Origin: Bacillota bacterium
GTDB taxonomy: Bacteria; Bacillota; Clostridia; Clostridiales; Clostridiaceae
Direction: 5' to 3'
DNA length: 14,082 nt
Assembly: GCA_023440105.1 (NCBI GenBank)
Contig: JAEXSY010000306.1
Coordinates: 1 to 14,082 of the forward strand
This document shows positions 8,122 to 13,828 of the stretch, one piece after another. The notes beneath the pieces are model-generated. The model had not been told where the DNA came from. It saw nothing but the letters and a program-made list of their open reading frames with translations, and ran no database searches. How positions within the stretch are numbered: the first letter of the stretch is position 1; each line of letters begins with the position of its first letter. Both the position numbers and the translations under genes were made by a program.

Positions 8122-8817
8122 CTAGAGCTTTATTTCAAGCTTTAGAAGCCTTGCTACAGGTCTAATCTCCTTTATGCCAATAGTTTCTGTCTTGACAGTT
8201 CCACCATTGCTTAAAAGGAGTACCTTACTATTATCGAGCTTTTTTACCTGCCGAACAGCTCTTTTATTGTTGTAATCTAAAAGGTAAATAGCACTACCCT
8301 CCAGTTCCTTTACACCATGACAGAGAGCTAAGTCTCCCTTAGCTATTCTGTAGCCAATCATATCATCCTCTTCAATCTCTATATAAAAGACCTTATCAGC
8401 ACTGAAGCCCTCAATTTTATTGGATTCTACTGGCAGCTTCTTACTACCCTTTGGACCTTCAAAGGAATAATCATACACAGGTACATTTTTAAGCACTGAG
8501 CCAAAGGCCTGATTCCAAATTTCCTCAGAATCACCCTTAGCTTTATCGCTCTTAAGGCTTTTACTCTCTGGAAGATTTGGCCTTTTAAGTTTATTTTCTT
8601 CCTTTAAATCTTCATCGGTAGCTACCATGCTCACATCATTTAAATCTACAGATAAAACCTTTGAAAGCCTGCTGATCATTCCCTCATTAATAATCTTTCG
8701 TCCAAGCTCCACATCCTGAATATAGCTCTCAGCAACCCCAAGCTTTTTTGCAAGCTGCTTTTGACTCATATTTCTACTGGTTCTTGCTGCCTTTACCTTT
8801 TCTCCTACTCTACTCAC
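8122..8817 (-). CDS. XRE-family regulator with degenerate LexA/CI (S24)-like C-terminal domain
   Basis: Predicted 231-residue DNA-binding protein. Residues ~5-60 are a Cro/CI helix-turn-helix (MSQKQLAKKLGVAESYIQDVELGR holds the two helices, read in two parts). A charged linker (~66-105) leads to an S24-like beta domain (~112-231). Where LexA/CI have the catalytic serine in GDSM, this protein reads EDDM (D151-D152-M153). Where they have the catalytic lysine, it has R189 (AVRQVKK). Self-cleavage is therefore unlikely; the domain may bind a ligand or dimerise. The GTG start has a purine-rich site (GGAAGG, spacing 10), and the next ATG would remove half of the HTH. It lies 43 bp after the DUF3783-like gene, last in a three-gene operon with its own terminator. 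The target is unknown; no phage genes flank it, so a housekeeping role is likelier than a prophage repressor. Confidence 0.8.
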   Translation of the reverse strand: MSRVGEKVKAARTSRNMSQKQLAKKLGVAESYIQDVELGRKIINEGMISRLSKVLSVDLNDVSMVATDEDLKEENKLKRPNLPESKSLKSDKAKGDSEEIWNQAFGSVLKNVPVYDYSFEGPKGSKKLPVESNKIEGFSADKVFYIEIEEDDMIGYRIAKGDLALCHGVKELEGSAIYLLDYNNKRAVRQVKKLDNSKVLLLSNGGTVKTETIGIKEIRPVARLLKLEIKL

Positions 8818-8860
8818 GGTTAACTTACCTTCCTCTCCCTAAATTACAGGAAACTGATTA

Positions 8861-9244
8861 TTATCCTTGCTGCTTTTCTTTCTCTTCCGCTTCTTTCTGC
8901 TTAAACCATTCTCTCTCTTCCATAAGATGCTCAAGGAGATAATCAAAGGTCCACTCTATAGAGGTAGGGGTAACCACCGCCATTATTCCTTCTCTTCCTA
9001 TTATAGCTCTCACGAATTTGATACCTATATTTAAGTCCTCATCTGAAAAGTTATTAAATAGTACTACCTTCTCCTGAGGAAGTGACTTGTGATGAATTTC
9101 AAATTTTAAACCTTCAATTATCTGACCTATTTTCATGGCGGTCATCTCACTGGTTACTTCTTTTATAGTCAAATTAGTTCCCTTTAGATGGCTCATCTCT
9201 TCAGAGGACAGTCCATAAACCAGCAACATCTTATTATTTTCCAA
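8861..9244 (-). CDS. DUF3783-like small protein of unknown function
   Basis: Predicted 127-residue soluble protein. It resembles the clostridial DUF3783 family by its LLVYGLSSEE start, a central VVLFNNFSDEDL segment (~60-71) and a final helix; this was matched by eye. The pattern suggests two beta-alpha units followed by a charged C-terminal helix rich in Glu and Lys (~104-127), with no signal peptide, membrane helix or metal-binding motif. The start is TTG, supported by GAGGGGTGG seven bases upstream; the first ATG (9229) is too far from that site. It lies 31 bp after the cyclophilin gene and 43 bp before the XRE regulator, so the three are probably cotranscribed. I infer no function. Confidence 0.7.
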   Translation of the reverse strand: MENNKMLLVYGLSSEEMSHLKGTNLTIKEVTSEMTAMKIGQIIEGLKFEIHHKSLPQEKVVLFNNFSDEDLNIGIKFVRAIIGREGIMAVVTPTSIEWTFDYLLEHLMEEREWFKQKEAEEKEKQQG

Positions 9245-9251
9245 AAAATAT

Positions 9252-9260
9252 CCACCCCTC
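9252..9260 (-). promoter_or_regulatory. Shine-Dalgarno supporting a TTG start
   Basis: GAGGGGTGG on the minus strand, seven bases before TTG 9244. It decides the start of the DUF3783-like gene, because the next ATG is 22 bases away from it. Confidence 0.6.
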
Positions 9261-9275
9261 TATATCTAAAAAATA

Positions 9276-9797
9276 CTATCTATCAAGCTTTTCAGGCTCA
9301 CCATATTCTACTCCAAAGGTATCAGCAACTACCTCTACCATTACCTGAGGCTCATGAGGCATGTCATTTCTTCCTCTAGACACTCCAACTATTCTATCTA
9401 CCGCTTCCATTCCCTCAATTACCTTTCCAAAGGAGGCATACTGACCATCTAAATGAGGTGCAGGAGCAACCATTATGAAAAACTGGCTGCCAGCAGAATT
9501 AGGATGCATAGCTCTAGCCATAGAAAGTACTCCTCTATCATGCTTAAGCGTATTGTTAAAGCCATTTCCTGTGAACTCGCCCTTTATAGCGTAGCCAGGG
9601 CCTCCCATACCTGTTCCGTCAGGATCTCCTCCCTGAATCATAAAACCAGGGATCACCCTATGAAAGGTAAGGCCATTATAAAAGCCTTTATTTACAAGAC
9701 TTAAAAAATTCTTAACCGTATTCTCTGCAATCTCAGGATAAAGCTCTATTTTAATCTTTTCTCCTTGATCTGTGGTAATAGTAACTATTGGATTCAT
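9276..9797 (-). CDS. ppiB: cyclophilin-type peptidyl-prolyl cis-trans isomerase
   Basis: Predicted 173-residue cytoplasmic foldase that isomerises Xaa-Pro bonds. Family signatures run through the chain: FHRVIPGFMIQGGD (45-58, catalytic R47 and Q55), GTGMGGPGYAIKGEF (61-75), LSMARAMHPNSAGSQFFI (91-108) and HLDGQYASFGKV (115-126). Relative to human cyclophilin A, the tryptophan of the cyclosporin pocket is H115 and the active-site histidine is Y120. The start has GAGGAGG at spacing 8. No signal peptide or lipobox is present, so it is cytoplasmic, unlike secreted relatives. It is the first gene of a three-gene operon with the DUF3783-like protein and the XRE regulator. Confidence 0.93.
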   Translation of the reverse strand: MNPIVTITTDQGEKIKIELYPEIAENTVKNFLSLVNKGFYNGLTFHRVIPGFMIQGGDPDGTGMGGPGYAIKGEFTGNGFNNTLKHDRGVLSMARAMHPNSAGSQFFIMVAPAPHLDGQYASFGKVIEGMEAVDRIVGVSRGRNDMPHEPQVMVEVVADTFGVEYGEPEKLDR

Positions 9798-9813
9798 ATC
9801 AAAAACCTCCTCT

Positions 9814-9832
9814 TTGAAGATTTTCTCTTCAA
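9814..9832 (-). other. leader hairpin just upstream of the cyclophilin ribosome-binding site
   Basis: Perfect 7-bp inverted repeat TTGAAGA/TCTTCAA around five bases, ending three bases before the GAGGAGG site on the minus-strand mRNA. It could affect translation or mRNA stability. The stem is AT-rich and short. Confidence 0.35.
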
Positions 9833-9882
9833 ATTTTTTATATATTAGTTTTTACCTAAGGGTACTCTAATGATACAGATAC

Positions 9883-9911
9883 ATTATATAAAACTTATAT
9901 AGTATTTTACC
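9883..9911 (-). promoter_or_regulatory. tentative promoter of the cyclophilin operon
   Basis: TATAAT on the minus strand (9883-9888) with the weak -35 GGTAAA (9906-9911) at 17 bases. An alternative is an extended -10, TGGTAAAAT (9904-9912), which has no clear -35. A promoter is needed between the upstream terminator (9935-9963) and the gene, but the AT-rich sequence does not single one out. Confidence 0.3.
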
Positions 9912-9923
9912 ATAATTTATATA

Positions 9924-9963
9924 CAAATAAAATAAAGTCATGGTTATAATATATCCATGACTT
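9924..9963 (-). terminator. intrinsic terminator downstream of the STAS-like gene
   Basis: A perfect 9-bp stem AAGTCATGG/CCATGACTT (9935-9943 with 9955-9963) around 11 bases, followed on the minus strand by TATTTTATTTG. It lies ~100 bp after the STAS-like stop. The T tract is broken, so efficiency may be moderate. Confidence 0.6.
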
Positions 9964-10038
9964 CAAGGAGCCTTGTCCCTTACTCCATTATTCATTTTTA
10001 TCAGCCTCTTATATAAAATATTATCACAGCCATCCCTA

Positions 10039-10064
10039 TGAAGTAGCAGAATAGAAATACTTCA
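10039..10064 (-). repeat. inverted repeat directly after the STAS-like stop codon
   Basis: Perfect 7-bp arms TGAAGTA/TACTTCA with a 12-base loop, one base past the stop on the minus strand. No T tract follows, so it is not a terminator by itself; it may protect the 3' end of the mRNA or be chance. Confidence 0.4.
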
Positions 10065-10065
10065 C

Positions 10066-10341
10066 TTAATTAACAAAGGAAGTCCCAAGAACTACTCTAT
10101 TATAGTCATTTCTATTTGATAAATTTTTAACATTTATATTTGAAAAAATAAACTCTCTTCCCATTTTATATATCAAATCACTAAATAAGCAGCAGAAAAA
10201 TGTTGACGGCACCTTATCTATATCATCAAAATCTAAGGTTATCTTTTCATTTATATTACTTTTAATCCATTCTCTAAGAAGTATAGCATCCTCTATCCCA
10301 AAGTTTTCACCTAAAAAGTCTCTAACTTTAACATTTAACAT
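10066..10341 (-). CDS. STAS-like (DUF4325-type) small protein
   Basis: Predicted 91-residue soluble protein. The core, ITLDFDDIDKVPSTFFCCLF (34-53), matches the strand-turn-helix of DUF4325/STAS-like proteins, whose usual form is LDF-x(n)-SxSF-x-D. S46-T47 sit where anti-sigma-antagonist STAS proteins carry the phosphorylated Ser. Two adjacent cysteines (C50, C51) are unusual. A second beta-strand (EFIFSNIN, 63-70) follows. The start is ATG with GGGGGAAG just upstream. The gene is alone: relatives often neighbour an ATP-binding kinase-like protein, and none is here. A strong sigma-A promoter overlapped by an inverted repeat suggests it is made at high level unless repressed. Family assignment is by eye, and function is unknown. 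Confidence 0.75.
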   Translation of the reverse strand: MLNVKVRDFLGENFGIEDAILLREWIKSNINEKITLDFDDIDKVPSTFFCCLFSDLIYKMGREFIFSNINVKNLSNRNDYNRVVLGTSFVN

Positions 10342-10393
10342 ATTGCTTCCCCCTTTTATTCTTCTTTTTTACTTTTTATTTCCTTCTGATTAC

Positions 10394-10422
10394 AATATAC
10401 CACGGAGAAATAACTTTGTCAA
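10394..10422 (-). promoter_or_regulatory. near-consensus sigma-A promoter of the STAS-like gene
   Basis: On the minus strand TTGACA (10417-10422, 6/6), exactly 17 bases, then TATATT (10394-10399, 5/6). Transcription should start near 10387 and leave a ~46-base leader. It is the best promoter in the window. Confidence 0.85.
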
Positions 10423-10441
10423 TACTTTAACAAAGTTATTT
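10408..10441. promoter_or_regulatory. 34-bp inverted repeat overlapping the -35 box (candidate operator)
   Basis: Perfect 12-bp arms AAATAACTTTGT (10408-10419) and ACAAAGTTATTT (10430-10441), spaced by 10 bases. One arm covers half of the TTGACA box and part of the spacer. A dimeric repressor bound here would block RNA polymerase. Arm centres lie ~22 bp apart, about two helical turns, so both face one side of the DNA. There is no T tract after it in either direction. Confidence 0.7.
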
Positions 10442-10477
10442 ATAAATATATCTATATATTACTTTATATACCTGTAC

Positions 10478-10511
10478 AAAAACAAAAAATAGGGATAAGC
10501 TTTATCCCTAT
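10478..10511 (-). terminator. intrinsic terminator of murI
   Basis: A perfect 10-bp stem (10489-10498 with 10502-10511) with a 3-base loop, followed on the minus strand by TTTTTGTTTTTG. It ends the transcript ~90 bp past the murI stop. Confidence 0.88.
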
Positions 10512-10600
10512 ATATAGATAAATTTATACTTCACTTATAAAACTAAGCTATGGAGCTCATTAAAAGCTAAACCATAGCATTTTTTTGGGGAGCTCTCCTC

Positions 10601-11398
10601 CTATCTGTTATATATACCTAAAAGCTTATAGCTTAAAGCTATTATATCTTCATTTTCTAAAGAATTATATATAACAACTCTTCCTTTGCTCTCCTCTGAA
10701 TTCCTCAATTCTCTTTCTATAAGCTTTCTTTTGAGCTCTCTAACGGTTCCTTCGCTTCCATCGATTATTGGTACCTCTTCTCCAACGAGCTCTGATATTG
10801 TTCCCTTTACAAAAGGATAGTGAGTACATCCTAGAACTATCGAGGAAATACTTTCCTGGAGGTAAGGAGCTAATTTACCATTCAAAAACTCTTTAAGCTC
10901 TTCTCCCTCAACTTTTCCCTTTTCCACAAATTCTACAAGACCAGGGCAGGGCAGGGGTACTACTCTGTTTAAGCAACCTTCCTCTTCAGCCAGGTGCTGC
11001 ATTAGAGCATTAAATTTCTTTTCTTTTAAAGTAACATTTGTAGCCATTATTATGACCTTCCCACTGCCACAGTTTTTTACTGCTGGCTTTAGAGCTGGTT
11101 CTATGCCTATGATAGGAATATGAGAATATTTCTCCCTCAATTGATTTATTGCAGCACTGGTAGCGGTATTGCAGGCCACTACAACTGCTTTAACTCCTTT
11201 TTTAATCAAAAAGTCTACAGCCTTAAAGGTAAGCTCTCTAACCTCCTCAGTAGCTCTCCCTCCATAAGGTGCATTTTTTGAATCCCCAAAATATATATAA
11301 TTTTCTTCAGGCATAAGCTCCAAGGCTTTTTTTAATACACTAAGCCCCCCAACTCCTGAATCAAAAAATCCAATTGGACTTTCTTTTGAAAATTTCAT
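10601..11398 (-). CDS. murI: glutamate racemase
   Basis: Predicted 265-residue cytoplasmic enzyme that converts L- to D-glutamate for peptidoglycan stem peptides, without cofactor. The two-base catalytic cysteines are present: C77 in ACNTATSA and C191 in GCTHYP, with H193 beside it. The substrate-binding starts FFDSGVGGLSV (11-21) and YFGDSKNAPYG (36-46) are also intact. Length is typical of RacE/MurI. ATG 11398 was chosen over the in-frame GTG 11407, because GGAGTG lies six bases before the ATG and would include that GTG. The gene appears monocistronic with its own terminator and is divergent from glnA. The promoter is not clear: TATAAT-like strings occur in the upstream AT-rich DNA, but none has a good -35. 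Confidence 0.96.
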   Translation of the reverse strand: MKFSKESPIGFFDSGVGGLSVLKKALELMPEENYIYFGDSKNAPYGGRATEEVRELTFKAVDFLIKKGVKAVVVACNTATSAAINQLREKYSHIPIIGIEPALKPAVKNCGSGKVIIMATNVTLKEKKFNALMQHLAEEEGCLNRVVPLPCPGLVEFVEKGKVEGEELKEFLNGKLAPYLQESISSIVLGCTHYPFVKGTISELVGEEVPIIDGSEGTVRELKRKLIERELRNSEESKGRVVIYNSLENEDIIALSYKLLGIYNR

Positions 11399-11404
11399 AA
11401 GAAT

Positions 11405-11410
11405 CACTCC
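11405..11410 (-). promoter_or_regulatory. Shine-Dalgarno that sets the murI start
   Basis: GGAGTG on the minus strand, six bases before ATG 11398. Its last three bases are the competing in-frame GTG at 11407, which has no site of its own. Confidence 0.65.
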
Positions 11411-11659
11411 ATACTAGCTAAAAGTTCCTGTTACCTATTAATATTTTATCTCTTTTCTTATTATATTACCATATAATAATTAATATCTATAAATGCTGTG
11501 CAAATAGATTTTTAACATCATTATTATTCATATTCTCTATTGCTTTACATTGATATTATAACTTTGCTAAAAACAAATAGTCTGCAACTGTTTTCAAAAG
11601 AAATCAAGACTCTCGTAGACACGAATAATTTTTAAATTATCATTTTTTTCATTCGATTA

Positions 11660-11688
11660 TTGACTTGTCACAGAAGCTAATATACAAT
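11660..11688 (+). promoter_or_regulatory. sigma-A promoter of glnA
   Basis: TTGACT (11660-11665), a spacer of exactly 17 bases and TACAAT (11683-11688), 5/6 matches each. Transcription should start near 11695, giving a ~100-base 5' leader. Confidence 0.75.
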
Positions 11689-11747
11689 TTTTATATGATT
11701 TAACCGCTTTATTTTATTAAATTCTTAAATTTAATATGATAAAGAAA

Positions 11748-11772
11748 GGAAGTGACTAGGCCTATAGTTTCC
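11748..11772 (+). other. bulged hairpin in the glnA leader containing an SD-like GGAAG
   Basis: GGAA and ACTA (11748-11758, separated by a three-base GTG bulge) pair with TAGT-TTCC (11765-11772) around the six-base loop GGCCTA. The SD-like AAAGGAAG (11745-11752) is partly in the stem, yet lies 42 bases before the glnA ATG, too far to serve it directly. The structure was worked out by eye; no energy was calculated. Confidence 0.35.
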
Positions 11773-11794
11773 CACAAAATTATAAGCCGTAATT

Positions 11795-13696
11795 ATGTAC
11801 AAAGATTTAATTTACACAGTGCCAAAGATAAGCCACGAAGAAGAAACCTTAAAAGAATTACTGCAGGCTCATCCCGAGATTAAATTTGTTTCTCTTGTGG
11901 GAGTTGACCTAGCAGGAAATGACACTGATGAAAAAATTCCTATAAAAGTTTTCCTTGAGGATATGGACAGCTTTCTTCATGGAATAGCTGCCCAAACTGA
12001 TGGCTCTTCTGTATGGCTACCAGGAATTGCTGACTTAAATAATGCTAAAACCGATATGGTTGTAGACTTAGATTGTAATTGGTTTGTAGATTACAACTAC
12101 GACCTTATTGATGATGAAACTAACAAGCCTGTTGGAACCCTTAGAATCCCATGTTTTTTAAAGCATGAAAATAAATCCGTGGATTCAAGATACATCCTTA
12201 AGGCTTCCATTGAAACCTTTAAGAGCAATTTACTTGAGCTTCTCAAAAAGCACCCACAGGTTCTTAAAAGTTACAACATTACCCTAGATGACATTGAAGA
12301 TCTTAAGGCTACTGCTGCTACAGAGCTGGAATTCTGGGTAAAAACCCCTAATGATCTTTCTGAAACTGAAGAGCTTTCCACCTCACAGGTACTGAAGGAG
12401 CAGTATTGGGCACGAACCAAAGGCGATGTCCGCACAGCCTTAGAGGAATGCATGCTTATGCTTGAGAGCTACGGCTTTAATCCTGAAATGGGTCACAAAG
12501 AGGTTGGTGGGGTTCAAGGTAAGCTCGATGAAACAGGGCGCTTCAATCATATCATGGAACAGCTAGAAATAGACTGGAAATTTGATGAAGCTATTCAGGC
12601 CGCTGATAATGAACTATTTATAAGGACTATAGTAAAAGAGACCTTCCGAAGACATGGTCTGGAGGTAAGCTTTATGGCGAAGCCTATAGACGGGGTTGCC
12701 GGCAATGGGGAGCATACTCACATGGGCATGGCATTAAAGCTAAAAAATGGTAAGCTTATTAACCTCTTTACTGCAATTAAGGATCATTTCCTCAGTGTTA
12801 TAGGCTATGGTTCTATAATGGGGCTTCTTAAAAACTATGAAATAGTTAATCCTTTTGTTTCTGCAACCAATGACTCCTTAAGACGACTAAAGCCAGGCTA
12901 TGAAGCTCCAGTATGCATTGTTACCTCCTTAGGACACAGTACAGCTGTTCCCTCAAGAAACAGAACTGTTCTGGCAGGGCTTATCAGAGATGAGCACAAC
13001 CCCTTAGCCACAAGATTTGAGCTGAGAGCTCCTAACCCTCATACTAATACCTATCTAGCTTTATCCGCTGGTTATCTGGCCATGCTTGACGGTGTAATTT
13101 ACGCTATAGAAAACGGCAAGGATGAGGATGCATTATTAAAGGAATTATCTAAGAAGCCTGGCGAAGCAGCTGATTATCTGGATACAGAGAGAGCCTATAG
13201 ATCTGAAGAGGATGTATTTGAAGATTTCACCGAGGAAGAAAGAAATAAATTTTTTGGTAAAGCTCCATCTACAGTTTATGAGAATCTTTCCTCTTTCAAA
13301 AAGTATCCTAAAAAGCTTGAGGTTCTTAAGAGAAGCTCAGCCTTCACAGATCGTGCTATAGAATCCTATGCTATAACTGTTCAGTCTCGCTGGGTAACAG
13401 AAATAGAGCACAAAATTATGAATAGCTATATGGGAGAGGTTCGCTCATACAAATCTGTTCACACCCTTGAAAAGTCTTTAGATTTAGATATATCCAACTG
13501 GATGGCTATTAACGAACTAAGGCACTATCTAATGAAGGATACCTATACTAGCAAGAGCTTATTTACCAAAATAAGAGAAGCAACAGCTGCTGAAGATTAC
13601 GAAAAGGTGTCTGAGCTTCAAATAGAGCTGGATTATAAAATGGATGTTCTTAGAAAAATCTATGACTCCTATAAGAAAAATCTTTTAGATATCTAA
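11795..13696 (+). CDS. glnA: glutamine synthetase, long (~630-residue) clostridial form
   Basis: Predicted 633-residue cytoplasmic enzyme that makes glutamine from glutamate, ammonia and ATP. Metal- and substrate-binding motifs of the fold are in order: ELEFW (177-181), MGHKEVGGVQGKLDE (232-246), GNGEHTHMGM (303-312, the ammonia/glutamate-histidine loop), PSRNRTVLAG (386-395) and RFELRAPNPHTN (407-418). About 190 residues follow, mostly helical and charged, absent from ordinary ~440-residue GSI; the length matches the long forms found in clostridia, shorter than GSIII (~700). The adenylylation tyrosine loop of GSI was not identified. An in-frame TAA at 11783 rules out a start further upstream, and the next Met is residue 57, so ATG 11795 is right although no Shine-Dalgarno lies 5-12 bases before it. 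The gene is monocistronic, with its own promoter and terminator. Confidence 0.93.
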   Translation: MYKDLIYTVPKISHEEETLKELLQAHPEIKFVSLVGVDLAGNDTDEKIPIKVFLEDMDSFLHGIAAQTDGSSVWLPGIADLNNAKTDMVVDLDCNWFVDYNYDLIDDETNKPVGTLRIPCFLKHENKSVDSRYILKASIETFKSNLLELLKKHPQVLKSYNITLDDIEDLKATAATELEFWVKTPNDLSETEELSTSQVLKEQYWARTKGDVRTALEECMLMLESYGFNPEMGHKEVGGVQGKLDETGRFNHIMEQLEIDWKFDEAIQAADNELFIRTIVKETFRRHGLEVSFMAKPIDGVAGNGEHTHMGMALKLKNGKLINLFTAIKDHFLSVIGYGSIMGLLKNYEIVNPFVSATNDSLRRLKPGYEAPVCIVTSLGHSTAVPSRNRTVLAGLIRDEHNPLATRFELRAPNPHTNTYLALSAGYLAMLDGVIYAIENGKDEDALLKELSKKPGEAADYLDTERAYRSEEDVFEDFTEEERNKFFGKAPSTVYENLSSFKKYPKKLEVLKRSSAFTDRAIESYAITVQSRWVTEIEHKIMNSYMGEVRSYKSVHTLEKSLDLDISNWMAINELRHYLMKDTYTSKSLFTKIREATAAEDYEKVSELQIELDYKMDVLRKIYDSYKKNLLDI

Positions 13697-13704
13697 TATA
13701 CTTT

Positions 13705-13748
13705 AATCTACCCCGTAGAGTTCTGCTCTTACGGGGTAGATTTTTTTT
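13705..13748 (+). terminator. strong intrinsic terminator of glnA
   Basis: A perfect 13-bp stem AATCTACCCCGTA/TACGGGGTAGATT (13705-13717 with 13730-13742), extendable inward by GAG/CTC, followed by a run of eight T (13741-13748). It starts nine bases after the glnA stop. Confidence 0.95.
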
Positions 13749-13774
13749 GCTCATCCACAAGGGTTTGTCCATGA

Positions 13775-13804
13775 TGAACTGAGTTTGCTATATCTGCATA
13801 TAAT
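13775..13804 (+). promoter_or_regulatory. tentative promoter of the downstream lysine-rich gene
   Basis: A perfect TATAAT (13799-13804) with the weak -35 TGAACT (13775-13780, 18-base spacer), placed after the glnA terminator and 24 bases before the next ATG. The -35 matches poorly. Confidence 0.4.
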
Positions 13805-13828
13805 ATTAAAAAGTTCACGGGGTACAAA

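Larger units (their letters stand above)
11399..11794. other. divergent intergenic region between murI and glnA
   Basis: 396 bp with no gene that I can support. The murI side (11399-~11520) is AT-rich and should hold the murI promoter. The middle (~11520-11640) has nothing recognisable except an AT inverted repeat, ATAATTT/AAATTAT (11625-11640). The glnA side has a good sigma-A promoter, a ~100-base leader, a bulged hairpin (11748-11772) and a seven-codon ATG frame (11736-11759) that lacks a ribosome site. No known riboswitch or T-box was recognised. Confidence 0.6.

Noticed and set aside
8122..8817. XRE/S24 protein as evidence of a prophage
   Set aside because: No integrase, attachment site, excision gene or phage structural gene is nearby; the neighbours are housekeeping or germination genes, and the cleavage residues are missing.
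8748..9379. Two small plus-strand frames opposite the XRE and DUF3783-like genes (8748-8942 and 9188-9379)
   Set aside because: They run against an operon with good ribosome sites and a downstream terminator, and their translations show no coherent protein features.
9453..9704. 83-codon plus-strand frame opposite the cyclophilin gene
   Set aside because: It is opposite conserved catalytic motifs and lacks any domain or separate promoter.
10547..10587. GCTATGG/CCATAGC repeat followed by seven T on the plus strand, just downstream of murI
   Set aside because: It looks like a plus-strand terminator, but no plus-strand gene precedes it, the stem is only 7 bp with an 18-base loop, and murI already has a better terminator at 10478-10511.
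11625..11650. ATAATTT/AAATTAT repeat followed by a T-rich run, as a terminator
   Set aside because: The stem is entirely A-T with a 2-base loop that cannot form as drawn, and no gene ends upstream on that strand.
11520..11794. Riboswitch or T-box upstream of glnA
   Set aside because: No T-box sequence, no terminator/antiterminator pair and no known riboswitch core was seen; only a small bulged hairpin is present.
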